Shown: positions 45,201 to 57,305, counted from the first letter of the stretch. The stretch is DNA of 64,000 nucleotides from Ascarosepion bandense (GCA_037127315.1 JBBBDQ010001451.1:277001-341000); one strand, 5' to 3'. The notes: generated by a model not told the origin, from the letters alone. A program made the numbers and translations.

Positions 45201-48200
45201 GGATTACCTAATTACTAGAACAGTAATTATTTCAGATTACCTAGTCTTTAGAACAGTAAGTATTTGGATTACCTAATTACTAGAACAGTAAGTATTTGGA
45301 TTACCTAATTACTAGAACAGTAAGTATTTGGATTACCTAATTACTAGAACAGTAAGTATTTGGATTACCTAATTACTATAACAGTAATTATTTCAGATTA
45401 CCTAATTACTAGAACAGTAAGTATTTGGATTACCTAATTACTAGAACGGTAAGTATTTGGATTACCTAATTACTAGAACAGTAAGTATTTGGATTACCTA
45501 ATTACTAGAACAGTAAGTATTTGGATTACCTAATTACTAGAACAGTAAGTATTTGGATTACCTAATTACTAGAACAGTAAGTATTTGGATTACCTAATTA
45601 CTAGAACAGTAAGTATTTGGATTTACCTAATTACTAGAACAGTAAGTATTTGGATTACCTAATTACTAGAACGGTAAGTATTTGGATTACCTAATTACTA
45701 GAACAGTAAGTATTTGGATTACCTAATTACTAGAACAGTAAGTATTTGGATTACCTAATTACTATAACAGTAATTATTTCGATTACCTAATTACTAGAAC
45801 AGTAAGTATTTGGATTACCTAATTACTAGAACGGTAAGTATTTGGATTACCTAATTACTAGAACAGTAAGTATTTGGATTACCTAATTACTAGAACAGTA
45901 AGTATTTGGATTACCTAATTACTAGAACGGTAAGTATTTGGATTACCTAATTACTAGAACAGTAAGTATTTGGATTACCTAATTACTAGAACGGTAAGTA
46001 TTTGGATTACTAATTACTAGAACAGTAATTATTTCGATTACCTAATTACTAGAACAGTAAGTATTTGGATTACCTAATTACTATAACAGTAATTATTTCG
46101 ATTACCTAATTACTAGAACAGTAAGTATTTGGATTACCTAATTACTAGAACGGTAAGTATTTGGATTACCTAATTACTAGAACAGTAATTATTTCGATTA
46201 CCTAATTACTAGAACAGTAAGTATTTGGATTACCTAATTACTATAACAGTAATTATTTCGATTACCTAATTACTAGAACAGTAAGTATTTGGATTACCTA
46301 ATTACTAGAACGGTAAGTATTTGGATTACTAATTACTATAACAGTAATTATTTCGATTACCTAATTACTAGAACAGTAAGTATTTGGATTACCTAATTAC
46401 TAGAACGGTAAGTATTTGGATTACCTAATTACTAGAACAGTAAGTATTTGGATTACACTAATTACTAGAACGGTAAGTATTTGGATTACCTAATTACTAG
46501 AACAGTAAGTATTTGGATTACCTAATTACTAGAACGGTAAGTATTTGGATTACTAATTACTAGAACAGTAAGTATTTGGATTACCTAATTACTAGAACGG
46601 TAAGTATTTGGATTACCTAATTACTAGAACAGTAAGTATTTGGATTACCTAATTACTAGAACAGTAAGTATTTGGATTACCCTATTAATTACTAGAACGG
46701 TAAGTATTTGGATTACCTAATTACTAGAACAGTAAGTATTTGGATTACCTAATTACTAGAACGGTAAGTATTTGGATTACCTAATTACTAGAACAGTAAG
46801 TATTTGGATTACCTAATTACTAGAACGGTAAGTATTTGGATTACCTAATTACTAGAGCAGTAAGTATTTGGATTACCTAATTACTAGAACAGTAAGTATT
46901 TGGATTACCTAATTACTAGAACGGTAAGTATTTGGATTACCTAATTACTAGAACAGTAAGTATTTGGATTACTAATTACTAGAACAGTAAGTATTTGGAT
47001 TACTAATTACTATAACAGTAATTATTTCGATTACCCTAATTACTAGAACAGTAAGTATTTGGATTACCTAATTACTAGAACGGTAAGTATTTGGATTACC
47101 TAATTACTAGAACAGTAAGTATTTGGATTACCTAATTACTAGAACAGTAAGTATTTGGATTACCTAATTACTAGAACGGTAAGTATTTGGATTACCTAAT
47201 TACTAGAACAGTAAGTATTTGGATTACCTAATTACTAGAACAGTAATTATTTCGATTACCTAATTACTAGAACAGTAAGTATTTGGATTACCTAATTACT
47301 AGAACAGTAAGTATTTGGATTACCTAATTACTAGAACAGTAAGTATTTGGATTACCTAATTACTATAGCAAGTAATTATTTCAGTTACCTAATTACTAGA
47401 ACAGTAAGTATTTGGATTACCTAATTACTAGAACGGTAAGTATTTGGATTACCTAATTACTATAACAGTAATTATTTCGATTACCTAATTACTAGAACAG
47501 TAAGTATTTGGATTACCTAATTACTAGAACGGTAAGTATTTGGATTACCTAATTACTAGAACAGTAAGTATTTGGATTACCTAATTACTAGAACGGTAAG
47601 TATTTGGATTACCTAATTACTAGAACAGTAAGTATTTGGATTACCTAATTACTAGAACGGTAAGTATTTGGATTACCTAATTACTAGAACAGTAAGTATT
47701 TGGATTACCTAGTACTAGAACGGTAAGTATTTGGATTACCTAATTACTAGAACAGTAAGTATTTGGATTACCTAATTACTAGAACAGTAAGTATTTGGAT
47801 TACCTAATTACTAGAACGGTAAGTATTTGGATTACCTAATTACTAGAACAGTAAGTATTTGGATTACCTAATTACTAGAACGGTAAGTATTTGGATTACC
47901 TAATTACTAGAACAGTAAGTATTTGGATTACCTAATTTATAGAACGGTAAGTATTTGGATTACCTAATTACTAAGACAGTAAGTATTTGGATTACCTAAT
48001 TACTAGAACAGTAAGTATTTGGATTACCTAATTACTAGAACGGTAAGTATTTGGATTACCTAATTACTAGAACAGTAAGTATTTGGATTACCTAATTACT
48101 AGAACAGTAAGTATTTGGATTACCTAATTACTATAACAGTAATTATTTCGATTACCTAATTACTAGAACAGTAAGTATTTGGATTACCTAATACTAGAAC

Positions 48201-49055
48201 GGTAAGTATTTGGATTACCTAATTACTAGAACAGTAAGTATTTGGATTACCTAATTACTAGAACAGTAAGTATTTGGATTACCTAATTACTATAACAGTA
48301 ATTATTTCGATTACTAATTACTAGAACAGTAAGTATTTGGATTACCTAATTACTAGAACGGTAAGTATTTGAATTACCTAATTACTAGAACAGTAAGTAT
48401 TTGGATTACTAATTACTAGAACAGTAAGTATTTGGTTACCTAATTACTAGAACGGTAAGTATTTGGATTACCTAATTACTAGAACAGTAAGTATTTGGAT
48501 TACCTAATTACTAGAACAGTAATTATTTCGATTACCTAATTACTAGAACAGTAAGTATTTGGATTACCTAATTACTAGAACAGTAAGTATTTGGATTACC
48601 TAGTACTAGAACAGTAAGTATTTGGATTACTAATTACTAGAACAGTAAGTATTTGGATTACCTAATTACTAGAACAGTAAGTATTTGGATTACCTAATTA
48701 CTATAACAGTAATTATTTCGATTACTAATTACTAGAACAGTAAGTATTTGGATTACCTAATTACTAGAACGGTAAGTATTTGGATTACTGATACTAGAAC
48801 TTAGTAAGTATTTGGATTACCTAATTACTAGAACGGTAAGTATTTGGATTACCTAAATTACTAGAACAGTAAGTATTTGGATTACCTAATTACTAGAACA
48901 GTATTATTTCGATTACCTAATTACTAGAACAGTAAGTATTTGGATTACCTAATTACTAGAACAGTAAGTATTTGGATTACCTAATTACTAGAACAGTAAG
49001 TATTTGGATTACTAATTACTAGAACAGTAAGTATTTGGATTACCTAATTACTAGA
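42247..49055 (+). repeat. 32-bp satellite array, about 210 copies, inside the PLE-3 ORF
   Basis: The unit is acagtaagtatttggattac plus ctaattactaga. Three main variants are seen: cagtaagtatttgg, cggtaagtatttgg and a third with tataacagtaattatttcga. The third variant recurs at intervals among the others. Many one- and two-base deletions (ttactaattac) are scattered through the interior; they could be real or long-read assembly errors. Because 32 is not a multiple of 3, the array destroys the reading frame. Confidence 0.97.
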
Positions 49056-50580
49056 AGTTATGGTTCTGCTTCCAGTGATTTACACCGACATATTTTCAAT
49101 TTTTCTAACATTAGTCTCAGTGAGGTCGAACTTGCTATTCTCTCACGTGTTTTGGACTTCTGTATTCCACCTTCTAAGATCAATAAGGAACAGATCTACT
49201 CTGAATTTGTGTTATTATACTCTCAAATTATTCATCATGTTCCTAGATCTTCTGAAAAGTGTTCTGAGGTTAAAGCTAGGTTGTTTGAGTTTGCTAATGA
49301 ATACTCTGCGCTAGGTTGTGAGAAAGATTTTCTTGACTGGCGTAGTGTTCATTACCGAACGATAAAGGCTTTACGGCTGCGGGAAGACATTTATATCACC
49401 AAGCCTGATAAGGGTTCTGGTGTTGTAATTTTAAATAGACAGGATTACATAACTAAAATGCATAATATTTTGGATGATCCTTCTAAATTCACAGTGATCG
49501 GTCCTGCTGATACATTTGATAACACCGCTAAAATAGAAGCCAAAATTCAATCGTTGCTGTTGTCTTTGTACAAAGACTATTTGATTTCCAAAGACATCTA
49601 TAGCAGAATCAGGCTCGTAGGCTCGCAACGCCCTATGATGTACGGCCTTCCAAAGGTTCGTAAGGAAGGAGTCCCACTGAGACCAATTTTATCTATGGTG
49701 GGTTCCGTGCAGCATGAGAACTAAGTGGTTGGCTGAGCTACTTCAACCTGTGTCTGATTGAGGCATTGTCCATGTAAAATGTCCCTGACTCTTTCAGTTT
49801 TTCTAGTTTCGTTAGAAACTTAGAATTTTCCTCTAGAGACAAATTTATGGTCTCCTACGACATAGTCAATTTGTACACAAATGTTCCGTTAACTGAAACT
49901 ATAAACATTTGTGCAGATATGTTATACAGAGGAAATTTAGGCTCCGCAGTCATTCCAGAGGTGTTATTCTTTCAATGTTTGCGGTTAGCAACTGAGGGGC
50001 TCGAATTTAGTTTTGACGGGACAATGTATGCTCAGACTGATGGGGTTGCAATGGGTAATCCTTTGGGCCCTGTTTTTGCAAATATTTTTGTAGGACACTA
50101 TGAGCGTTTGTTATTGGAGAAGGTGGATGAGCCCTTGATAGATCGACATTATGTCGATGACACCTTCTCTTTATTTAATAACGCCACTGATGCCGAATGT
50201 TTTCTAGTTCAGTTGAATTCCTTACATCCCTCTCTCCAGTTTACAATGGAGATAGAGAAGCACGGATGTCTCCCATTTTTGGATGTCTGTGTTCAGCGTC
50301 GGGACGAGGTTTTCGTAACGTCGGTCTTTCGTAAACCTACTTTTACTGGTTTGTACACCAGTTGGAACTCGTTTGTACTTAAATCCTGTAAAATTGAAAC
50401 TTTGGTTCACCGTGCACTTAACGTTTGTTCTCCGGAGTGTTTGAGCAGCGAATTAATTCGCTTGCAAAATATTTTCGAGGGTAACGGGTACACAACTAAT
50501 GTAGTGAAACAGGTAATCAATCGGAAGGTCAAACGCTTTAAAGAACTAAAATTTGAAGTCGCTGTCCTTTGTATTTAAAA
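49056..50580 (+). pseudogene. PLE-3 RT region
   Basis: The first frame (to 49724) has ALRLREDIYITKPDKGSGVV and PMMYGLPKVRKEGVPLRPIL, the N-terminal PLE blocks absent from PLE-1 and PLE-2. A frameshift at about 49715 and a TGA near 49758 interrupt it. The second frame (about 49780-50578) has motif A SYDIVNLYTNVPL (Asp at 49859-49861), motif B GVAMGNPLGPVFAN, motif C YVDD (50150-50161) and a CLPFLDVCV block. Codon use is balanced, unlike PLE-1 and PLE-2, so this is a different lineage. Inactive. Confidence 0.88.
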
Positions 50581-50734
50581 TGACCTTGGCTTAGAAATAA
50601 GTGTCAAACTGTAACCGACAATATTTCGGCATGTGTTTTGTCCGGTTATTTTTTGGTGCAGTTACGTGTTGTATTACAGATAAAACCTGTGTTTCCATCC
50701 TTCAGTACAGATAGATTGTCCTATTTTCGGAAAA

Positions 50735-50830
50735 GGTTTTTGTTTATAGATATAAGTGCCGTTGCGATGCGGCCTATATAGGACGAACCAATCTTGGGTT
50801 GGAGACGCGGGTAGAGTAACACGTCCCCGC
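50735..50830 (+). pseudogene. PLE-3 GIY-YIG nuclease fragment
   Basis: In a third frame it reads FVYRYKCRCDAAYIGRTNLG followed by LETRVE, a stop and HVP. This is the Y...YIG pattern (YIG at 50775-50783) with the Cys-x-Cys insertion and the catalytic-type Arg of PLE endonucleases. A stop codon replaces one residue. Downstream the element is cut off by a LINE fragment at 50890. Confidence 0.75.
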
Positions 50831-50889
50831 AAATATACGTTTGGGTAGCCCCTAACAGACATATAAGAATTGGGTCACTATGTCGATCC

Positions 50890-51055
50890 AGGATGTTTTT
50901 TCCACCTGAATACATCCTGCATATATACAAGTCAACCATCCGTCCGTGCATGGAGTACTGCTGCCATTTATGGTCAGGTGCCCCTGCCGTTCTCCTCAGT
51001 GTTCTTGACAGGCTCCAAAGGAGAGTCTGTAATGTGATAGGTACTGATAGGTACT
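50890..51055 (+). mobile_element. CR1-like LINE internal fragment
   Basis: It reads FFPPEYILHIYKSTIRPCME followed by YCCHLWSG, and LDRLQRRVCNVIGTD. It matches the middle of 4290-5090 without the 3' end, so it is not a standard 5'-truncated insertion. Confidence 0.85.
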
Positions 51056-51284
51056 GGAGGGATTGTGAGTGTAACAGTTTTTCTTTCACTCTTGTGGAAT
51101 TGCATGTTTACACCCCACTTACATTTTAATATCTATTGAATAAAGTTTATTTTGAATCGGATTCCATCTTCTCCCTGTATTGTAAGTTTTCCCATTGTTT
51201 GACTCCTTTGTAATAAAGACAACGTACCCCTTGAAAAGTGTTGGCCGAAAGGCTCCCCGGGATAATTATGAGGTCTCTTTTGTT

Positions 51285-51285
<1 letters not shown>
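51056..51285. other. possible PLE-3 3' tail
   Basis: The string gttggccgaaaggctccccg near 51240 resembles the gagccgaaagc hairpin in the tails of PLE-1 and PLE-2. No other signal. Confidence 0.35.
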
Positions 51286-51329
<44 letters not shown>

Positions 51330-51396
51330 CAAACGGAACCATATACTTATATATTTGTATCTATATATATAGCTACTTTATTCTAGATATATATAT

Positions 51397-51441
<45 letters not shown>

Positions 51442-51541
51442 ATATATATATATTGAATATATATATTGATATATATATATATATAGAATAAAGTAACTAT
51501 ATATATAGATACAAATATATAAGTATATGGTTCCGTTTGCT
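51286..51541. repeat. (TA)n and near-perfect long inverted repeat
   Basis: The left arm (about 51327-51400: agcaaacggaaccatatact, tatatatttgtatctata, gctactttattctag) is repeated in inverted orientation at about 51465-51541, which ends atatggttccgtttgct. Only TA-rich DNA lies between. The arms are about 75-80 bp. Confidence 0.9.
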
Positions 51542-51922
51542 GTTTGCAGCTTGATGCGTAACGTAGACAATGTCAAAGTGGTTTATAGATATATCTCTTT
51601 TAGATCGGGTGATGAAGCCTTCGTTTGTTTGTAGTTAGGAATATAACTTACTGCTGTTATATATTTAATATTTATGCAAATTGTTTACAAAATAACAGAA
51701 TTTAGATGGTGAGAAAAACTGATTTACCGTGATTACTTTTATTTTAAAGCTTTAATCTTATCAAGCGATGGAAAAATTATCTATGTTTCAGTTTGAGGAT
51801 GAGAACCACACTTTACAAAAGACAGTAATTAGGTATTAGGGTATAAACATATAGTCCAATTGTATGGAGAGTGATGCTCACATTACGGAATAACCGTAGA
51901 CATTTACACAATGTTTAAGAGA
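51542..51922. other. unassigned
   Basis: No recognised feature. Confidence 0.4.
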
Positions 51923-52546
51923 TACAGTACTGTGCAAAGAATTAGGACAGGGGTAATTTTCCTAAAAGCCTCACTGAAATTCAAATATAGAGTGAAAAGT
52001 CAAATAATTGCTAATAAATATTGATTAATTAAAACTAGGTGTAAAATAATGTGTTAAAAAGAAGTTATATTTAATTTTTCCTATTTTCTATTAAACATCT
52101 GTCTTTTTAAACTACTCATTATTTTATTATCCTTGGATATGACTGACATTTTTCTTATTTTCCCCTCTCGATTTGATAAATCTAATGTTACTTCTCAAGA
52201 CACACTTTGTGAACAAATACAAGCTGCTTGGCAGGAGATAACATTGAAGAAGCTTGTGATGTCCATGCCTGACAGAATGAAGTCTATGATCAAAGCAAAA
52301 GGTTATTATACTAAATATTAAATTTATTTTGTAACAAGTATTTTTTTCTTTTTAAAGCATTTGTTGAGTAAATCAAATAAAATTACTTTAATTAAATTGT
52401 ATATTTTCTGTCATTATGTCTGATAAAAGATACTTTTGCACAGTACTGTATATATACTAGGTGCAATTGGTAAATTGTCGCAATTATTTTGGTGCCTCAT
52501 AAAAGATCAAATAGTTCTTGTCCTAATACTTATGCACAGTACTGTA
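51923..52546 (+). mobile_element. Tc1-like DNA transposon deletion derivative
   Basis: The left end tacagtactgtgcaaagaat followed by taggacagg is inverted at the right end (gtcctaatacttatgcacag, tactgta) with TA flanks. A second right-end-like sequence (cttttgcacagtactgtata) lies inside at about 52432-52452. Only the C-terminal part of the transposase survives. Confidence 0.8.
52133..52321 (+). pseudogene. Tc1-like transposase C-terminal fragment
   Basis: The frame ends SQDTLCEQIQAAWQEITLKK then LVMSMPDRMKSMIKAKGYYTKY and a stop. This matches the end of Tc1-family transposases (aW..i.....LV.SMp.R...vi.akG..TKY). The DDE catalytic domain is deleted, so it is inactive. The initiating Met is not the original start. 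Confidence 0.85.
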
Positions 52547-52614
52547 TATAGATAATTTATGTCTTCATTTCTGGGAGAGGAGTTATTATTTCATCTGCGT
52601 CGTCGTCGTTACCG

Positions 52615-52830
52615 ATTTATTTTATAAACATTTTACCCCAAGCAAGGAAGTTTTACTACCACTAGTTACATAGGAGGAGAGTGATGAGAAAAAGGAACAA
52701 TTTACAGGGGATGTTAGAGAATGAGTAAGAGTAATGGTGTGCTGAGAGCTGATTAAATTAGAGTGGACGGAGAAAAGAACACGAGGAACAAGATGCGAGT
52801 CAGAGAGATAGGAGATGGCAATTGGGCTGC
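52615..52830 (-). mobile_element. decayed CR1-like LINE 3' end
   Basis: The reverse complement has ctcctatgtaactagtggta and ttccttgcttggggtaaaat, a mutated version of the shared LINE 3' terminus. Confidence 0.6.
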
Positions 52831-52899
52831 TCGATGACATTTCCTTCTATGTTAAATGAGTTTTATGTTCGATTTGAGGGGACGTTCGCAGCAACTGCA

Positions 52900-53454
52900 T
52901 AGGGTAGTTGAAGAGAGTAACAAAAAAGGACTACAAATAAACTGCACGAAAACCGAATGCATGGTCATCAGTAAAAAAGGGCATCCCAATATGCCAAATA
53001 CAGGTGGGGGATACTAAAATCAAGCAGGTACAAAAATTTAAATACCTGGGAAGTGTTATAACAGAAGACGGAAAGTGCAACACAGAGACCCGAAGGTGAA
53101 TTTGCATGGTAAAGGAAGCATTCTAGAAGTTGAGTAAGGTATTAAGAAACAGATCAATTTCGCTAGAAACAAGGAAGAGTGTACTGGATTGCTGTCCGTC
53201 CGTCAATATGGCAGTGAATGCTAAACAATATAATCAAAGATGAATGAAAACTTCAAGCAACTGAAATGTGATTGTACAGAAGCATGCTGCGAATATCATG
53301 GAGCGAGCATGTGAGCAATGATGAGGTTTTGGAAATGATGGAAACGAATAAAAAATTACTACTAAGCATCAGGAAGAGACAGATGAAGTTCCTGGGATAT
53401 GCAATGAGTAAAGAGGGCTTGGGGAACTTGATACTAACAGGGCAGACAGACAGA
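52900..53454 (+). pseudogene. RTE-like LINE fragment ending at the 45-bp array
   Basis: Broken frames encode the blocks VEESNKKGLQINCTKTECMV, KIKQVQKFKYLGSV, ECWTI-like and RKRQMKFLGYAMSKEGLGNL. They stop in LILTGQTDRS, where the 45-bp array begins. It lacks the (GAA)n tail seen in the other copies. Confidence 0.8.
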
Positions 53455-54525
53455 AGCCGGACTGAGTTATGATTGAAACATTGAAATACTGACAATATAA
53501 GGCGGAATGAGTTATGACTGGAACATTGAAATACAGACAATATAGGCCTGACTGAGCTATGACTGAAACATTGAAAAACTGAAAATATACGCCGGACTGA
53601 GTTATGACTGAAACATTGAAATACTGACAATATACGCCGAACTGAGCTATGACTGGAACATTGAAATACTGACAATAGAAACCGGAGTGAGCTATGATTG
53701 AAACATTGAAATACTGAAAATATAAGCCGGACTGAGTGATGACTGAAACATTGAAATACTTACAATATAAGCCGGACTGAGCTATGACTGAAACATTGAA
53801 ATACTGACAATATAAGCCGGACTGAGCTATGACTGAAACATTGAAATACTGACAATATAAGCAGGACAGAGTTATGACTGAAACATTGAAATACTGACAA
53901 TATAAGCCGGACTGAGCTATGACTGAAACATTGAAATACTGACAATATAAGCCGGACTGAGCTATGACTGAAACATTGAAATACTGACAATATAAGCCGG
54001 ACTGAGCTATGACTGAAACATTGAAATACTGACAATATAAGCCGGACTGAGCTATGACTGAAACATTGAAATACTGACAATATAAGCCGGACTGAGCTAT
54101 GACTGAAACATTGAAATACTGACAATATAAGCCGGACTGAGCTATGACTGAAACATTGAAATACTAACAATATAAGCCGGACTGAGCTATGACTGAAACA
54201 TTGAAATACTAACAATATAAGCCGGACTGAGCTATGACTGAAACATTGAAATACTGACAATATAAGCCGGACTGAGCTATGACTGAAACATTGAAATACT
54301 AACAATATAAGCCGGACTGAGCTATGACTGAAACATTGAAATACTGACAATATAAGCCGGACTGAGCTATGACTGAAACATTGAAATACTGACAATATAA
54401 GCAGGACAGAGTTATGACTGAAACATTGAAATACTGACAATATAAGCCGGACTGAGCTATGACTGAAACATTGAAATACTAACAATATAAGCCGGACTGA
54501 GCTATGACTGAATCTTCGAAACATT
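53455..54525. repeat. 45-bp tandem array, about 24 copies
   Basis: The unit gacaatataagccggactga, gctatgactgaaacattgaa, atact repeats about 24 times, nearly perfect in the centre. Since 45 is a multiple of 3 and the minus frame has no stop, a 263-codon frame of 15-residue repeats (SVFQCFSHSSVRLIL) results. I treat that frame as a by-product. Confidence 0.95.
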
Positions 54526-54899
54526 GACTGAGTTATGAGTGAGAGGGTCAATTAAATGGTTGTTGAAATGGGTATCTCAAATGTTGCAGCTATTCCACCG
54601 CTCATGTCTCTCGCGGAGTTCGTTACCGAGTTTTGGGTTGCTGGTCGACATACCCTTCTTTGTGAAATGAGTCCAATGTTGGATTGGCACAGACGTCTGC
54701 AGCCGCCAAATGGAAGGGTATGATGATTATGGGGATAGAAGCACTGACTTTACTTTTGACTTTTTCCACTCTTCTGTTTGTCTTCTCGTATTTTATGCAC
54801 CATGAGACGTTATCCTCACTTTGTATATTCGGATATTTGTCCTCATCTTTGTTGTGATATCAACAACAAAGATTGGTCAATAATCCGAATATAAATCAT
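54526..54899. other. unassigned
   Basis: A short local inverted repeat (tttgttgtgatatcaacaac) lies near 54848. Otherwise nothing recognised. Confidence 0.4.
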
Positions 54900-55470
54900 G
54901 TTTGAGCTTTTTTTTACGGCATATCAACCTCTGTGGGTTATCTAATGCCAAAAAGGCTGGGGTTTTAAGAAATTTTTTTAATGTTCGGTTATAATGAGAT
55001 GGTTGGTTTAGTCAGGTTTTAATTAAAAAAAAAAGGTTTTAATTAAAAATTATATTCTTTTTTATTTTAGAAAACTGAAAATATCTTCTAGTTTTTTATT
55101 CAAAAATGTTTTGCTGAGAATATCTTTTCATTCAAAAATTTATTATGGTGATAATTTTTTCTTCAAAAAAACTCAATCAGTATTGCTGAGAAAATTTTCC
55201 CTTCAAAAATGAATATTTTTCTATAAAAGTCTATTTTTATGTATATATTTCTATAAAGTGTATTTTTATACTTTTGTAGTGTTTGGTGGTTAACTATTTA
55301 CCCATAGCTGGGACCCTAACAGGTGCTACCACTCCGGGTCAGGGTGAACCTGGGAACAACAGCAATTAAAAGGTGGTTCCATGCTCCTCACAACCTCCAA
55401 ATCAGAGACCGTGCTGCCGGATGCAGTTTACCGTCATGCCCAGGACCTATAAATAGTGTAAATATATAGA
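54900..55470 (-). mobile_element. second copy of the unclassified repeat at 17545-18060
   Basis: Shares tttacggcatatcaacctct, ggttaactatttaccc, caggtgctaccactccgggt and ggatgcagtttaccgtcat with the first copy over the full length. Confidence 0.75.
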
Positions 55471-56489
55471 TTTTATTTTTTTATTGGTTATTTAGTTGTT
55501 TGTTGGGTAGTTTAATAGGTCATATCTTTTAATTTCTTTATGATGACATCTAGAAAAAAGCAGATGAAAAGAGAAAGGTTGAAAAATGTGGGAGGACCTC
55601 AATGTAGAAGGGAAGTAAGAAAACCCGAGGAGGAAAAATGAAACGGAAGCAAATTAACGAAAATCTTGAAAGAATGAAGATGAAAGGAACATTGCAATTT
55701 GTTCATATTTATTACTCCTCTAACTCGTGATTATTTTAAGAAAGTTGATCGAAAGAAAACATAAGTAATTTAATATGTTTTTTTCAATTGCTGCATAACT
55801 CAAACCATAGGTAGGTAGGTAGTAAATTAGATATAAATCTAACATAAATAAAATATTATCAACATGTACTAATAAGTACTACTTTTTAGTTGTAGCTAGT
55901 TGTTTTCAGTTCGACTTTTACACTTTACCGCACATGATAAATTGCATGTAATGTGACACGAATTACAAAAAATAAAAATAAAAAAATAAAAAAATAAATA
56001 AATAAATAGAAATAGAAATAAATAACTAAAATAAAAAATAAAAAATGAATGAAATAAATAAATATTGGTGTAAGAAAATCGAAAAAAGTTACTGTTGCGT
56101 TCCGCTTTTCTATTTTGCGTGACTGCATTGTTTTTGGCTCCAATCCTAAGTGACGTCGTGCAGTTATTTGTAAGCGTTGATTAAAGTGTTTGATAGATAA
56201 AAAGAGATGTGAAAAGAGTGAAATAGCTGTCTTTTGTGATGGAATGCTTTCGGCGTTATTTTGCAAGAATCGTGCGCCATTAAATGCAGGGGTTCCACAT
56301 GTCGACGCAGTTATGTTGGAAGACAGACAACAACAACAACAAATCAAGAGTAAGAAAAAAACAGAAAAGATTCACTCTTCTAAGAAATCGATTTATAGTT
56401 TCTCAACTATTTTTGTGATTTCATCGAGTTATCAAATTATTGATACGATACTTTTAGGTACAAACACAATTTACACCAGAAAGTCGGAT
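55471..56489. other. unassigned, with an A-rich tract
   Basis: (aaat)n/(aaata)n low complexity at about 55965-56065. Frames over this tract are low-complexity. Confidence 0.5.
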
Positions 56490-56549
56490 TTAGTCATTTG
56501 CTATGTGATGTCAATTCTTCAATATGGAAGTGAATGCTGGACAATATTA

Positions 56550-56864
56550 TCTAATCTAAATCTAAACTTATTTATAAATGGAACTTTGTCTATGTGTATG
56601 TGTGTGTGTCCATTACCTATAGACTCCGAAACGGCTGTACCAATTTTCTTAAATATTTACAGAGTTGTACTATAAGCGTCTGCGAGTGTTCTTAGCTAGG
56701 TTTTGTGTCGTGTTACCCCAGATAAATATCGAAAATCGATAATCGAAAAAATCAGGTTATAGAAGGAGTGATCCGATTTTAATCAAAGTTGATACACTCA
56801 AAGACATAAGAAACGATATTCAGAAGTTCCAAGGTTGAAGTTCTTACAATAGTGCAGAAGATCG

Positions 56865-56919
<55 letters not shown>

Positions 56920-57305
56920 CAAGAAGTTTGTGTGTGTGTGTGTGTCTGTTTAGCTGCCTGTATGTCTGTATATTTTTCATCTCTTTTATTTTAGTTTTTG
57001 CTTCGGGTTTGGCTCTAAGTAGGTATAATTGTAGTTCTTAGTCTCAGCCATGATACCATTTGCTCAGAGGACTTATTTAGCCTTCAAAATTCAGTTTACA
57101 ACGAAAAAAACTTTAGATATTGATACCTGGAAATCAAAATTTGACTTACATCCAGTGATTTTTCTTTCAATCTACGGTTTCGCTTTAACTGGAAACAACT
57201 ATTGCTTTTTAGTCTTTTGTGCCAACGTCCAATGAGTCTGAGCAGGACCAGAGATTAGCTTTAAAGCTTTCACTACACCCGAGCAACGCCGGGCTATACT
57301 GCTAG
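56550..57305 (+). mobile_element. non-autonomous Helitron, copy 4 (complete ends)
   Basis: 5' TC at 56550-56551 (tctaatctaaatctaaac) and 3' CTAG at 57302-57305, with A before and T after. A CCCG/CGGG hairpin (cccgagcaacgccggg) lies about 11 bp before the end. It is 756 bp long, has no ORF and includes an internal (TA)n. These are the hallmarks of Helitrons. Confidence 0.92.

Noticed and set aside
42247..49055. CRISPR-like array because of the short regular unit
   Set aside because: There are no unique spacers; the units are contiguous and the context is an animal retroelement.
53760..54551. 263-codon frame on the minus strand as a repeat protein gene
   Set aside because: It exists only because the 45-bp unit is in-frame. 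There is no start context, unique domain or flank coding sequence. Kept only as a low-grade observation.
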